From: Micrococcales bacterium
GTDB lineage: Bacteria > Actinomycetota > Actinomycetes > S36-B12 > UBA10799
Length of the DNA stretch: 64,000 bases
NCBI GenBank assembly: GCA_016703125.1
Contig: JADJCR010000002.1
Span: 248,001 to 312,000 of the forward strand
Direction of reading: 5' to 3'
This document shows positions 1-8,421 of this stretch, one piece after another. The notes beneath the pieces were generated by a model, which saw only the letters and a program-made list of their open reading frames with translations, made no database searches and was not told where the DNA came from. The position numbers were made by a program, and so were the translations under genes. The stretch's first letter is position 1. Each line of letters starts with the position of its first letter.

Positions 1-253
1 TCACGGACTCAGGCGCGGGCACGCCCAGCAGTTGGAGAACCTGCAGCGAGTAGAACGTCGAGACCCACTTCGGCGAGTACCACCCGGTTGGCCAGGTGCC
101 GCCGGGGCCGCGGTGGCCCAGCAACTGCGCGCCCCAGCCCTGCACCGCGACCAGGTCCCGGGTCTGCTGCCACGGTTCGTCGAGCAAGTCCCGCTGCACC
201 TGCCAGCCGATGGCCGGGTCGCCGTCGAGCAGCCAGGGCAGCGGGTCAGCCAC
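1..253 (-). CDS. Hypothetical protein, 3' part cut off by window edge
   Basis: Only the first 84 codons are inside the window. The GTG start (251-253) overlaps the stop of the upstream thioesterase gene by 8 nt, so the two are probably translated together. The N-terminus reads VADPLPWLLDGDPAIGWQ and later has a GGTW and a YSPKW segment. From memory this pattern resembles actinobacterial proteins annotated as squalene-cyclase-like or hypothetical, which start with a 'WLLDGDPAIRWQ'-type segment. No catalytic residue can be assigned from this fragment. The reading frame is open to the window edge, so the gene must end beyond base 1. Confidence 0.6.
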   Translation of the reverse strand, partial: MADPLPWLLDGDPAIGWQVQRDLLDEPWQQTRDLVAVQGWGAQLLGHRGPGGTWPTGWYSPKWVSTFYSLQVLQLLGVPAPESV

Positions 254-695
254 GGTTGGGGCGCAGTTGGTAATGCGCCGTGCTGCTGACCACCGTCCGA
301 CCGTCGGCATCCTCCCCGTGCAGGTCGAGGGTGAACTCCGCACGGCCTTCGAGGTCGACCTGCTCGCCGAGCGCCCGCATCTGCGCGGGGTCGAAGCGCG
401 CCTCCAGGGTCACGTCGGTGCGCGCCGCGGCCAGGAAGCGGATGTCCACCCCGGTGACGATGGGCGTGTACTTCATCGGGTCGAGCACACCGAGCGGGAT
501 CAAGCCCCCCGGCAACTCGCACAGACCGAACAGAGCACCGGCGTACATGGTCCCGAAGTGGTTGCCGTTGCCCTCGATCGGCACCCGCAGCCGGACCGAC
601 CCCGGCCCGACCTCTTCCACCACGACCCCCAGCCGGCCGATCGCCGGGACGGTCTGGTGGACGAACGCGGTGGCCTGCTCCGGCGTGATCTCCAT
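246..695 (-). CDS. Hotdog-fold thioesterase-like protein (PaaI/DUF4442 type)
   Basis: A 149-residue protein of the length usual for single-domain hotdog thioesterases. The central segment GNHFGTMYAGALFGLCE matches the PaaI/DUF4442 pattern (N-H-x-G-T-x-x-A-G), where the conserved residues line the acyl-CoA pocket; the rest alternates strands as expected for the fold. Such proteins usually hydrolyse acyl-CoA thioesters in the cytoplasm; the substrate cannot be predicted. The stop overlaps the GTG start of the next gene, and only 3 nt separate it from the serine hydrolase upstream, so the three genes probably form an operon. Family assignment is by motif only. Confidence 0.75.
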   Translation of the reverse strand: MEITPEQATAFVHQTVPAIGRLGVVVEEVGPGSVRLRVPIEGNGNHFGTMYAGALFGLCELPGGLIPLGVLDPMKYTPIVTGVDIRFLAAARTDVTLEARFDPAQMRALGEQVDLEGRAEFTLDLHGEDADGRTVVSSTAHYQLRPNRG

Positions 696-698
696 GGG

Positions 699-2144
699 CT
701 ACTTCTCCGGCAGTGTCTGCAGCACGTCGCTGACGAACTGGCAGCCGTCGAAGGCGTCCTCGCCGTTGAACGTCCAGCCGAGCCGCACGATCACGGCGTT
801 GTGGGACGGGACCATGGCCACGATCTGCCCCCAGTGCCCCTCCATCGAGACCATGTCCTCCGGCAGCCCGGGCGTGTCCTTGCACTCGCCGCCCACGGGG
901 TTGGCCGGGATCCACGTCTGCGCACCGTAGCCTGCACCCTCCCCCTCGGGCAGCGCCGAGGTCCCGGCGAGTTCCAGCCAGCCTGCGGGGAGCACCTGCT
1001 GGCCGTCCCACTGCCCGTCGTTGAGCATCAGTTCTCCGAGCCTGGCCCAGTCGCCGACGCTTGCCCACAGGTATGACGAGCCGACCCACGTGCCGGCCGC
1101 ATCGGTCTCCAACGTGGCCGTCTTCACGCCGATCGGGTCGAACAGCGCGCTCCTCGAGTAATCCCAGTAGTCGGTGTCGGACGGGAACTGCGCCTGGACG
1201 ATCTGCGCCAGGATGTTCGACACCGCGCTGAGGTACTCCCAGTACGTTCCGGGCTCGTACTCCGAAGGGTGATCGGCGGCCCACGAGGCCATGTCCGGCT
1301 GGTTGTAGAGCATGTCCAGGACGTCGCTGCCGGGGTCGTAGCCCTCGTCGACCTTGAGCCCGGCCCGCATGAACATCAGATCGGCGAGGGTGATCTGGGC
1401 GCGCTGGTCCTCGCGCCACTGCGCGACCCAGTCGGGCGCCTTGCCCTCGGGGAAGGCATCGACCACCGGGGTCTCGATGTCGATGCCGGCCTCGGTGAAC
1501 TTCTTGTAGGCCAGCATCGCGGCCACGGTCTTGGTCATCGACCAGCCGTGCAGCGCAACGTTCTCCTGGATGTCGGTACCGTCGCGGGCGAGCAGGAGTC
1601 TGCCGTCCTGCACGATCGCCACGCCGCGGGCATTGGCGCCCTGCGGATCCCCGGAGTCGGCGAACGCGTCGTCCACGACCTTCTTCAGCTCGGCGGTCTT
1701 CACGCCAGCTGGCCACTGGGCCTCCGGTACCGCGGCGTCGCCCTGCGGCCAAGGCACGGGGTTGTCCGGCGCTGCCTGGTACGGCACCGCGGTGGGATCG
1801 GCCGGGGCGTCGAGGACACAGCCACGCTTGCTCACCAGCGATGCCTGCCGCTTGAACAAGCCCAGGAACTTGCCAGTGACGTAGTGCTCCTCGGTGTTGA
1901 TGTCCGTGGAGACCAGCCCGAACAGCAGGGGGCTGGCGGGGGTGACGTCCTGCTCCATGAGCTTGTCCACCTCGGCGGGCCGCCCGGCCACGAACGTCGC
2001 CGAACACACCGCCTTCGCGGCCATGCCCGCGCCGGTGGTGGGGATCTGCAGGTACCACAGGATTCCCGCGACGGCCAGTATGAGCAGCCCGACGATGATG
2101 CCGAGGGTGATCAGGATTCGCTTGACCCACTTCACGGTGGTCAT
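699..2144 (-). CDS. Membrane-anchored serine hydrolase, beta-lactamase class C / NylB-like
   Basis: A 481-residue protein starting at MTTVKW; a longer start in the same frame (2207) would only add a low-complexity Arg/Pro stretch. Residues about 10-32 form one transmembrane or signal-anchor helix. The SxxK nucleophile motif is SMTK at residues 202-205 in the context GWSMTK. YWEYLSAVSN supplies the Tyr motif and GHWGQ the C-terminal triad-like motif. This set is typical of beta-lactamase/transpeptidase-fold hydrolases including 6-aminohexanoate-dimer hydrolases, so an extracytoplasmic esterase or amidase is the likely role; true beta-lactamase activity is not implied. It lies 3 nt upstream of the thioesterase gene. 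Confidence 0.8.
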   Translation of the reverse strand: MTTVKWVKRILITLGIIVGLLILAVAGILWYLQIPTTGAGMAAKAVCSATFVAGRPAEVDKLMEQDVTPASPLLFGLVSTDINTEEHYVTGKFLGLFKRQASLVSKRGCVLDAPADPTAVPYQAAPDNPVPWPQGDAAVPEAQWPAGVKTAELKKVVDDAFADSGDPQGANARGVAIVQDGRLLLARDGTDIQENVALHGWSMTKTVAAMLAYKKFTEAGIDIETPVVDAFPEGKAPDWVAQWREDQRAQITLADLMFMRAGLKVDEGYDPGSDVLDMLYNQPDMASWAADHPSEYEPGTYWEYLSAVSNILAQIVQAQFPSDTDYWDYSRSALFDPIGVKTATLETDAAGTWVGSSYLWASVGDWARLGELMLNDGQWDGQQVLPAGWLELAGTSALPEGEGAGYGAQTWIPANPVGGECKDTPGLPEDMVSMEGHWGQIVAMVPSHNAVIVRLGWTFNGEDAFDGCQFVSDVLQTLPEK

Positions 2145-2208
2145 CGTGGCAGAACCGCGGGGGTGGATGCCGGACCGGGGCGGGCGTGCCGGGCCGCGCG
2201 CACACAAG

Positions 2209-2457
2209 GCGGGAGCGAAACGGACACCCGGGAGCGAAGCAACCCGGTTCGATCACTCCCGCCCTGCGGCAACTCTCCCGCCCTGAGGTGAAGCAACGGC
2301 GGAGCGTCCCGGCGCCGGCGCGCGGACACCCGGGAGCGAAACGGACACCCGGGAGCGAACCGGACACCCGGGAGCGATGCAACCCGGTTCGATCGCTCCC
2401 GCCCTGCGGCAACTCTCCCGCCCTGAGGTGAAGCAACGGCGGGAGCGTGCCGGCGCC
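2209..2457. repeat. Intergenic repeat cluster (CGGACACCCGGGAGCGA family)
   Basis: The 2145-2553 gap holds no convincing gene. It contains two direct copies of a unit of about 95 bp, at 2221-2315 and 2361-2457, nearly identical and both running from CGGACACCCGGGAGCGA to CGGCGCC. Between them lie two extra copies of the 17-mer, at 2323 and 2342, in tandem. Each unit can fold: GGGAG...CTCCC and GGCGGGAG...CTCCCGCC segments face each other. The same 17-mer recurs at 42183 and 42403. All copies are on the same strand. Whether this is a REP-like element or a relic is unknown. Confidence 0.8.
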
Positions 2458-2510
2458 GCGCGCCGTCGGAACCGTTCCCCCTCCCAAATCCATGGGCCTG
2501 CCTCCGCGCA

Positions 2511-2548
2511 CAGAAGAGGGCCCCGTCGTTTGGACGGAGCCCCTTCTG
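2511..2548 (-). terminator. Hairpin terminator after tRNA-Ser(GCT)
   Basis: AGAAGAGGGCCCCGTC and GACGGAGCCCCTTCT form a long stem with one mismatch around a GTTTG loop, 6 nt beyond the 3' end of the minus-strand tRNA. There is no clear U-run, which is common for high-GC actinobacterial terminators. Confidence 0.6.
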
Positions 2549-2553
2549 ATGCG

Positions 2554-2644
2554 CGGAGGCGGCGGGATTTGAACCCGCGATGGGATTTGAGTCCCAAACC
2601 CGCTTAGCAGGCGGGCGCCATAGACCGGACTAGGCGACGCCTCC
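2554..2644 (-). tRNA. tRNA-Ser(GCT)
   Basis: Minus-strand cloverleaf with acceptor GGAGGCG/CGCCTCC, anticodon loop CTGCTAA (anticodon GCT, reading AGC/AGU), the long variable arm of class II tRNAs, and a TTCAAAT T-loop. The discriminator is G. CCA is not encoded (CGC follows). A strong hairpin follows. The gene is divergent from tRNA-Ser(TGA), with 42 bp between their 5' ends. Confidence 0.95.
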
Positions 2645-2686
2645 GCCGATCAGTGTACGGGGGAGGCTTTGCCACAATGCGGTGTG

Positions 2687-2773
2687 GGAGGGCTGTCCGA
2701 GTGGCCTAAGGAGACGGTCTTGAAAACCGTTGTGGCGGCAACGTCACCCAGGGTTCGAATCCCTGGCCCTCCG
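2687..2773 (+). tRNA. tRNA-Ser(TGA)
   Basis: Plus-strand cloverleaf with acceptor GGAGGGC/GCCCTCC, anticodon loop CTTGAAA (anticodon TGA), a long variable arm and TTCGAAT T-loop. The discriminator is G and the following CAA shows CCA is not encoded. A -10-like CACAAT lies at 2673-2678, 8 nt before the tRNA. Confidence 0.95.
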
Positions 2774-2787
2774 CAACATGTCCCCGC

Positions 2788-3204
2788 TCAACGGCGGCGG
2801 ACCAGCCACCCCACGGTGGCGAGCACGGCCATGCCGCCGATGAAGAGCGGCAGGAAGTAGCGACCCGTGGCACCGGCCACCATGAACACCACCCCGGCGA
2901 CAGGCAGCATCCAGAACAGTGTCCGGTTGAGCAGTCGCGGGGGCGGCAACGGGCTATGCGCGTGGCGGTCGTAGCCGGCCAGCAACACCGTGTGGTCTTC
3001 GGTCGGCAGGTAGGGGTTCGGTTCGGCTCCTGAGGCGTAGGCCTGCGCGCGCTCGGCGGCCCGCGTCAGTGCGCGGAACGATTCCTCGTCGCCGCCCGCG
3101 TCCGGGTGCAGCCGGCGGGCGGCAGCGCGATAGGCCGCCTTCACCTGCCCCGGACTCGCGGTGGCCGGAAGGCCCAGTTGCGCGAACGGGTCGCCACTGG
3201 CCAT
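2788..3204 (-). CDS. J-domain protein with C-terminal membrane hairpin
   Basis: A 138-residue protein. The start MASGDPFAQLG was chosen because the J-domain begins there; the open frame upstream is Arg-rich and non-conserved. Residues about 5-60 form a DnaJ domain with the diagnostic HPD tripeptide at 33-35 (RLHPDAGGD), which stimulates Hsp70 ATPase. There is no G/F region or zinc finger, so this is a class III J-protein. Two hydrophobic helices near residues 95-135 end in VRRR, so it is probably membrane-bound with the J-domain in the cytoplasm. The gene is convergent with tRNA-Ser(TGA). Confidence 0.8.
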   Translation of the reverse strand: MASGDPFAQLGLPATASPGQVKAAYRAAARRLHPDAGGDEESFRALTRAAERAQAYASGAEPNPYLPTEDHTVLLAGYDRHAHSPLPPPRLLNRTLFWMLPVAGVVFMVAGATGRYFLPLFIGGMAVLATVGWLVRRR

Positions 3205-3268
3205 ACCCACCAGCCTCACATGCCGACTGCGTTCGCGACAGCCCCCGGTCAAGCAGGGGAACCTGCCG

Positions 3269-4597
3269 CTACTTGATCGACGGGCCACTCCCGGGTCTCG
3301 GGGCGCCTGGTGCTTCCCGCTCGGCAAGCGCGCCGGCCCTGCCGTACAGCCAACCCTGGGCGAGTTCCCACCCCTGCGCGTGCAGGGCGTCGGCCTGCGC
3401 CTGCGTCTCCACACCCTCGGCGATGGTCAGCAGCCCCAGACCACGGGCCATCCCGAGCAGTCCGTGGGCCAGCCGGTGATGGGTGGAGGCGTCGGTCTCG
3501 ACGCCTGCGGTGAAGGACCGGTCGAGCTTGAGCCCGCCGATGGGCAGGTCGCGCAAGTGGACCAGGGACGAGTAGCCCGTGCCGAAGTCGTCCACCCACC
3601 ACGTGATCCCCAGTGCGGCCACGGCGCGCATGGCCTCGAGCACGTCGGGCGTGATCCGCAGCAGTGCGGTTTCGGTCACTTCCAGGTGCAGCCGCGCCGG
3701 GTCCACGCCGGTCGCGGCCAGCAGGCTGTCGACGTACCCGGGCAGTCCCGGGTCGGCCAAGGTGGCGGCGGAGAGGTTGGCGGCGACGTGCAGCGACGCG
3801 GGCAGGACGCCAAGACCCGTGAGCGCTCCGGCAAGCATGACCCGGTCCACCGCGATGATCAGGTCGCTCTGCTCGGCGGCGGGCAGGAACTCGCCGGGGG
3901 TCACGACGGTCCCGTCGGCGTGGATCCACCGTGCCAGGGCCTCGTAGCCGCGCACACGTCCCTCGGACAGGTCGACGATGGGCTGGAACCAGGGGCGGAT
4001 CTCACCGGCATCCAAAGCCTCGTTGAGGCCGGATTGGATCGTGAGCCGCCGCCGCGCCTCGGCGGCCACGCCCGGGTCGAGGAACTCCCACCGCCGCCCA
4101 CCGGCGTCGCGGGCCTGGTGCAAGGCGGTCGAGGCGTCGCGGACCAGCTCACCGGGTCGCCGCCCCGAGGCCAGGGCGATCCCCACGGACACAGTGATCG
4201 GGAACTCCTGGGCACCCAGCCGGATGTTGGTGGCGCCCGCGTCGCGCACCCGCACGGCCAGGTCGGTGAGCGCGGTGGTGTCGGCGTGGGTCAGGAAGAT
4301 GCTGAATTCGTTGTCACCGCTGCGCGCGATGCCATCGCGCGTCCCGACCACTTCGACGAGCATCTCAGCGACGTCGATGAGTACCCGGTCACCTGCAGTG
4401 TGGGTGTACGCGGCGTTGATCTGCTGCAGGTTGTCCACCCCCACGGTGACGAGCGCGGCGTCCTTCCCGTCCTGCCGGAGGGTGTCGTCCAGCAGGGCGA
4501 AGAGCCCAGAACGGTTGAGCAGCCCCGTCAGCGGATCGTGGCGCGCTTCGAAAGCTGCCTGCAGACGCGTGCGCACCTCGTGGTCGATGTCACGCAA
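3269..4597 (-). CDS. GGDEF-EAL module (C-terminal part of a split PAS/GAF/GGDEF/EAL protein)
   Basis: The open frame begins at TTG (4595-4597) and encodes 442 residues. Residues about 20-165 are a GGDEF domain whose signature is degenerate (SGDNEF, 93-98), so diguanylate cyclase activity is unlikely. Residues about 190-430 are an EAL domain with EAL at 219-221 (YEALARW), the Asn of ANLSA, HLEVTET, DDFGTG at 336-341, LKLDRSF and EGVET, all expected for an active c-di-GMP phosphodiesterase. The frame continues the PAS protein encoded just upstream in another frame, and the linker RDIDHEVRTRL reads as a PAS-GGDEF connector. I infer one original gene of about 1,100 codons cut by a 1-nt shift near 4597; independent translation from TTG remains possible. 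Confidence 0.8.
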   Translation of the reverse strand: MRDIDHEVRTRLQAAFEARHDPLTGLLNRSGLFALLDDTLRQDGKDAALVTVGVDNLQQINAAYTHTAGDRVLIDVAEMLVEVVGTRDGIARSGDNEFSIFLTHADTTALTDLAVRVRDAGATNIRLGAQEFPITVSVGIALASGRRPGELVRDASTALHQARDAGGRRWEFLDPGVAAEARRRLTIQSGLNEALDAGEIRPWFQPIVDLSEGRVRGYEALARWIHADGTVVTPGEFLPAAEQSDLIIAVDRVMLAGALTGLGVLPASLHVAANLSAATLADPGLPGYVDSLLAATGVDPARLHLEVTETALLRITPDVLEAMRAVAALGITWWVDDFGTGYSSLVHLRDLPIGGLKLDRSFTAGVETDASTHHRLAHGLLGMARGLGLLTIAEGVETQAQADALHAQGWELAQGWLYGRAGALAEREAPGAPRPGSGPSIK

Positions 4598-6579
4598 GCG
4601 TCGATGGTGCCGGCGGCCGAACCGCCGCGATCACTGACCGGGGTGCGGTGCAGCCGCATCCAGCGCCACGCGCCATGCCGATCGCACAGACGCACCTCCC
4701 CGCTGGTGGCATCCCACTGCCCAGAGGTGCCAGGCCGCAACGAGCCCTCGTCCTCCTCGTGCATCAGGTCCTTCATGTGCGTGCCGAGCAGTTCGGGGGG
4801 ATCCCAGTCCAAGGCGTCGCGCACGGATGGGGACACCCACGTGATGACCCCGTCAGCATCGGTGCGCACGACCACGTCCAGCGCATGCTCGGCGATGAGC
4901 CGGAACTCCGCCTCCGCTGTCTCCAGGGCGCGGCGCGCCGCCACCCGGGCGCTGACCTCCCGCACCGTCCCGGTGCTGCCCGCTGTTCCTCCCGGATCGC
5001 GGAAGGGGCGGACGGTGACTTCGATCCACCGTCGCTGGCCATCCGCGTCGTGCACCGGGAACGTCTCGACCGTGGGAGCATCCCCGGACTCCGACCACAG
5101 CAGCCGCTCGGGCACCTCCGAGAGATCCGTCCCCCACAACTCGCGCACGTCGCGGCCGAGCAGTGCCTCCGGGCGGAATCCCAGCATCGACTCGACCGAC
5201 GGCGACACCCAGGTCAGCACGCCGTCGACGGTCTGGAACACGACGTCCACGGAGTTCTCGACCAGCAGCCGGTACAGCGCCTCACTGTGGGCCAGTGCCT
5301 CCTCGGCGCGGACCTCGCTCGTGATGTCGCGCAACGACACGACCCGGCTCAGCAGATTGCCGTCCGGATCGCGGATGGCTCGCCCTGCCGCCGAGGTCCA
5401 CGTGTAGCCACCGTCGGGCCGCCGGAACCGCACACGCATCATGAGGGCCTTCCCCCGGGGGGATGCCTCGATCGCGGCGGCGACCGCAGCGACGTCGTCG
5501 GGGTGCAGAAAATCCGCTCCCGAGCTGCCCACGAGTTGCTCCTGCCTCCAGCCCAGCACGGCAGCGCTCGACGGGGACACCCACTGGCACACCATGTTCT
5601 CGCCCAAGGAGAAGACCACGTCGGTGATGTTCTCGGCCAGCAACCCGAACTGCTGCTCGGCCTCTAAGCGCCGTCGGGCGTCCGCCAGGCGTTCCAGGCC
5701 GTACCCCAGGTCGGCGGCCAGGCCCTCCAGCATGACTTGGGCCAATCGTCCGAACTCCCCGGGGCGGCGCCCGTAGACCATGAGCGCACCGTGCATCCGG
5801 CCTGACACCCGCACCGGCAGTGTGATGGAACAGCAGATCCCGCGCTGCGCCACCGCCGCCCGCCACGGCAGGTACTTGGGGTCGTCGGCGAGGTCGTTGC
5901 GCACCTGCGTCGTCCCGGTTCGCAGGCCGATGCCCGTGGGGCCCTGCCCGTACGGGGAATCGGGGTCCCACGACACACACACCTGGCGGGTGTAGCCATG
6001 ATCGTCCCCACCGACGGCCACCGGCTCGACCCGATGCTCCGGATCATCAAGGGGGATCCCGTACCAGGCGAAGGCGTACCCACCGGACTCCGCCACGGCC
6101 CGGCATGTCTGTTCAAGCAACTCCTCCTCACTGCCCGCCCGCACCAGCACCTCGTTGCAGGCCATGACCGTCAGGAACGCCTGCCGCACGGCATGGATCT
6201 CCTGCTCGTCACGCAGAGTCACGAGTTCGCCCGCCACAGCCCCCCCGGACCACAGCGGCAACTTGCGCGTGGCCAGTTCACGCCACTCCCCGTCGATGCA
6301 GCGGAACCGCACGGGGATCGGCTCGGCCTCCCCCCCGGACAGAGTCACCTGCCGCAGCTGATCCAGCGTGGATTGGTCATCGGGATGCACGATGGCCCGC
6401 ATATCCGTGCCGACCAGGTCGCCCGCCGCATGGCCCAGCACGTCGGTGACCGCAGCCGACACCCACTGCACCCGGCCCTCGGCGTCGTTCTGGTAAACCA
6501 GATCCCTGACCGCACCCAAGGCCTCGTCCCAAGAAGTGGACGTCACGGCACCGTCCAGTGTGGCGTCACCCTGTGTCAT
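4528..6579 (-). CDS. PAS/GAF sensor part of the split c-di-GMP regulator
   Basis: A 683-residue open frame with ATG at 6577-6579. Four PAS-like domains are recognisable by their 'VxWVSxxxxxxLG' and 'HPDD' segments (near residues 25-120, 300-410, 430-540 and 560-650), with a GAF-like domain (near 140-290) after the first. There are no transmembrane segments, so this is a cytoplasmic multi-input sensor. The final PAS runs to AGTIDA and the frame then leaves homology: the last residues (CVTSTTRC...) are frameshifted coding sequence of the GGDEF-EAL part. A minus-one correction at about 4597 gives a continuous AGTIDALRDIDHEV. The overlap of the two frames is therefore artefactual or a genuine mutation. 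Confidence 0.75.
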   Translation of the reverse strand: MTQGDATLDGAVTSTSWDEALGAVRDLVYQNDAEGRVQWVSAAVTDVLGHAAGDLVGTDMRAIVHPDDQSTLDQLRQVTLSGGEAEPIPVRFRCIDGEWRELATRKLPLWSGGAVAGELVTLRDEQEIHAVRQAFLTVMACNEVLVRAGSEEELLEQTCRAVAESGGYAFAWYGIPLDDPEHRVEPVAVGGDDHGYTRQVCVSWDPDSPYGQGPTGIGLRTGTTQVRNDLADDPKYLPWRAAVAQRGICCSITLPVRVSGRMHGALMVYGRRPGEFGRLAQVMLEGLAADLGYGLERLADARRRLEAEQQFGLLAENITDVVFSLGENMVCQWVSPSSAAVLGWRQEQLVGSSGADFLHPDDVAAVAAAIEASPRGKALMMRVRFRRPDGGYTWTSAAGRAIRDPDGNLLSRVVSLRDITSEVRAEEALAHSEALYRLLVENSVDVVFQTVDGVLTWVSPSVESMLGFRPEALLGRDVRELWGTDLSEVPERLLWSESGDAPTVETFPVHDADGQRRWIEVTVRPFRDPGGTAGSTGTVREVSARVAARRALETAEAEFRLIAEHALDVVVRTDADGVITWVSPSVRDALDWDPPELLGTHMKDLMHEEDEGSLRPGTSGQWDATSGEVRLCDRHGAWRWMRLHRTPVSDRGGSAAGTIDACVTSTTRCARVCRQLSKRATIR

Positions 6580-6696
6580 CGCGGCCCCCGGGCAGTGATG
6601 GTCGGCGCCTCCAGGCTACGCCGAGCCCGCGTTTGAAACGTGTTGACGAACACGGCTCCCGCACGCCTGGATGCGCGAGGCCCTCGCCGCCCGCGC

Positions 6697-7619
6697 CTAC
6701 AGTGACCGCTGCCCGAGGAAGGTCCGCAGGGCGAACGGATACGGCAGGCAGAACTGCAGCGACACCCGCGCGGCCGGTCCGATCGGCCAGCGGCGATCCG
6801 TGCCGCAGGCGCCGGTCTGGAGAGACGATCCCGGTCGGACGTGTGCCAGCAGGTTAGTGAACTCACCGGACCGGCCCGCCCGCGACACCAGCAGATCCGT
6901 GACGTTGAACGCCGGCACGCCGTCGACCGTGCCGGTGATGCACCCGATCCGCAGCAGCCCGAACCTGGGGTCGGCCTTGGACACCCATCCGTACGGCGCG
7001 AAGCCGTTCGGACCCAGTTCCTCCCAGTCGCAGTTCGTACTCACCTCGGAGAACGCCGGCTCCTTGACGGTCCGCAGTTCGAAGGTGTCGGGATCGAAGT
7101 ACGGCTCGTATGCCGCGCGCAGCCCTGCGATCTCCCCCGCACTCATCGGCGTGCGGAGCGCGTCGATGTCGCGCGGGTGGCGGCAACGACCCGCGGAGAA
7201 GCGGTGGACCGGATCGAGGCCCAGGTCGTAGACCACGGCCGTGGGGGCTTCTTCTGTTTGCACAAGGTGTCGATCATGTCCCAGCGCGTGTCCCACGCAC
7301 GGAGTACGTAGCGGCCGCCCCGTTTCTCCAGGATGGCGACGTAGGCCTCCTGCGGCCGGGGCACCAGATCCACCCGGAAGAACGTTCGGTTGACCCCGGA
7401 GCGGAACACGCCATGGCGAACGTTCGAGTAGCGGATGCCACCCACCCGCATGGTGACCTTCTTGCCCCGCACCGAGATGCCCGCGTAGGACGGGGCGGCT
7501 TTCGCTACAGCCCTGAGTACCTTGCGCTGTTGCTTGGCCGGCTCCTCGATCGCAGCATGGGCCGGGGACGCGGTGACTGCCGCGGCCACGCCGATCGCAA
7601 GAACTAGGCTGGCCTTCAT
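6697..7619 (-). pseudogene. Secreted protein of unknown function, single frameshift
   Basis: The gene starts at ATG 7617-7619 with a clear signal peptide (MKASLVLAIGVAAAVTASPAHA). The first frame runs to about 7243 (DMIDTLCKQKK). The sense then continues in another frame (TAVVYDLGLDPVHRF...) to a stop at 6697. The break is in a C5 run (plus-strand G5, 7243-7247); one extra C restores KKPPTAVVYDLG and gives about 307 residues. The protein looks exported, with a basic N-terminal half and several Cys in the C-terminal half. I recognise no family. It may be intact in the real genome. Confidence 0.55.
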
Positions 7620-7688
7620 CCGGCGAGTATTCCACGCAGGTCCGCCCACGGGCGAGGGCCACCGGACTCCCCGGGTTACCCTGCCCCT

Positions 7689-7943
7689 GTGACTCCCATC
7701 TGCGCCACGTGTGGGACCGACTTCGCGTGCTACGACTCCCGGCCCCAACCCGCCGCCGACGGCTGGTTCACCTGCCCCCGCCGGTGTGCGGTCTGCTCGG
7801 ACTCGTTGCTCGACGGCTCGGCCGTCATGGAACACCCGGGCCTCGGGGCCCGCATCCACCTGGCCTGCTGCCCGGATCCGGAGGAACCGGACCCCTGGCC
7901 GGTCCTCAGCGGGCTGGACGTCGCTCCCACTGCTCGCGTGTGA
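7689..7943 (+). CDS. Small Cys-rich (zinc-ribbon-like) protein
   Basis: An 84-residue frame with a GTG start. It has CATC near the N-terminus, then CPRRCAVC and a later CC, an arrangement consistent with a zinc-binding ribbon; the wide spacing and His content could also suit a treble clef. The 3' end overlaps the convergent acetyltransferase gene by 38 bp. No family is recognised. Support comes from the Cys pairs and from the absence of a good alternative frame in this gap. Confidence 0.45.
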   Translation: MTPICATCGTDFACYDSRPQPAADGWFTCPRRCAVCSDSLLDGSAVMEHPGLGARIHLACCPDPEEPDPWPVLSGLDVAPTARV

Positions 7944-8421
7944 TTGCGTACTGCACGTCACCGGCCTCGTCGCCGGGGATGCGGTAGGGCCAGTCGGCTC
8001 GGAAACGACGGGATTCGACCATGCCCGCCTTCTCCATCACCCGGCGCGAGGCGGTGTGGGCGACTAGTGTCTCGGCCACGACCCGATCCGCCCCGAGAAG
8101 GGTGAAGGCGTGATCGATCAGTGCCAGCGACCCCTCCGTGGCGTACCCCCGGCCCCAGAACTCGCGCCGCAGCCGGTACCCCAGCTCGAGGTCGCCGGGC
8201 GACGACGGCCGCAGGTGGAACCACCCCACGAACCTGTCCCCCGCCCGCTCCACCGCGGCCCAATGGCCGCCCGCGATCAAGACCGGCAGATCCGCCGGCT
8301 GGAACTCCGGCACACCCCCGGTGACGAAGAACATCACCTCCGGGTCGGCGTCCAGGGCCACCAGTTCGTCGAGGTCGTCCTCGGCCAGCCCACGCAGCAG
8401 CAGCCGTGCGGTGTGGATCAC
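7906..8421 (-). CDS. GNAT N-acetyltransferase, RimJ/RimL type
   Basis: A 171-residue protein with GTG start (8419-8421) overlapping the stop of the acyl-CoA ligase gene by 4 nt (GTGA), which implies translational coupling. MIHTARLLLRGL is the usual opening of RimJ/RimL-type GNATs. ELGYRLRREFWGRGYATEG contains the acetyl-CoA-binding R/Q-x-x-G-x-G/A loop, and SRRVMEKAGM is the typical C-terminal signature. It probably acetylates a small molecule or a protein N-terminus; the substrate is not predictable. Confidence 0.85.
   Translation of the reverse strand: MIHTARLLLRGLAEDDLDELVALDADPEVMFFVTGGVPEFQPADLPVLIAGGHWAAVERAGDRFVGWFHLRPSSPGDLELGYRLRREFWGRGYATEGSLALIDHAFTLLGADRVVAETLVAHTASRRVMEKAGMVESRRFRADWPYRIPGDEAGDVQYAITREQWERRPAR

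Noticed and set aside
1..2511. An 836-codon open frame on the minus strand across three genes
   Set aside because: It is out of frame with the recognisable thioesterase and serine hydrolase and translates to Arg/Gly/Pro-rich nonsense, a typical high-GC shadow.
4528..4620. Programmed -1 frameshift between PAS and EAL parts
   Set aside because: No X-XXY-YYZ slippery sequence at the junction; a lost base is simpler.
3161..5407. A 748-codon plus-strand frame opposite the EAL gene
   Set aside because: Antisense shadow; the minus strand carries clear EAL and PAS motifs.
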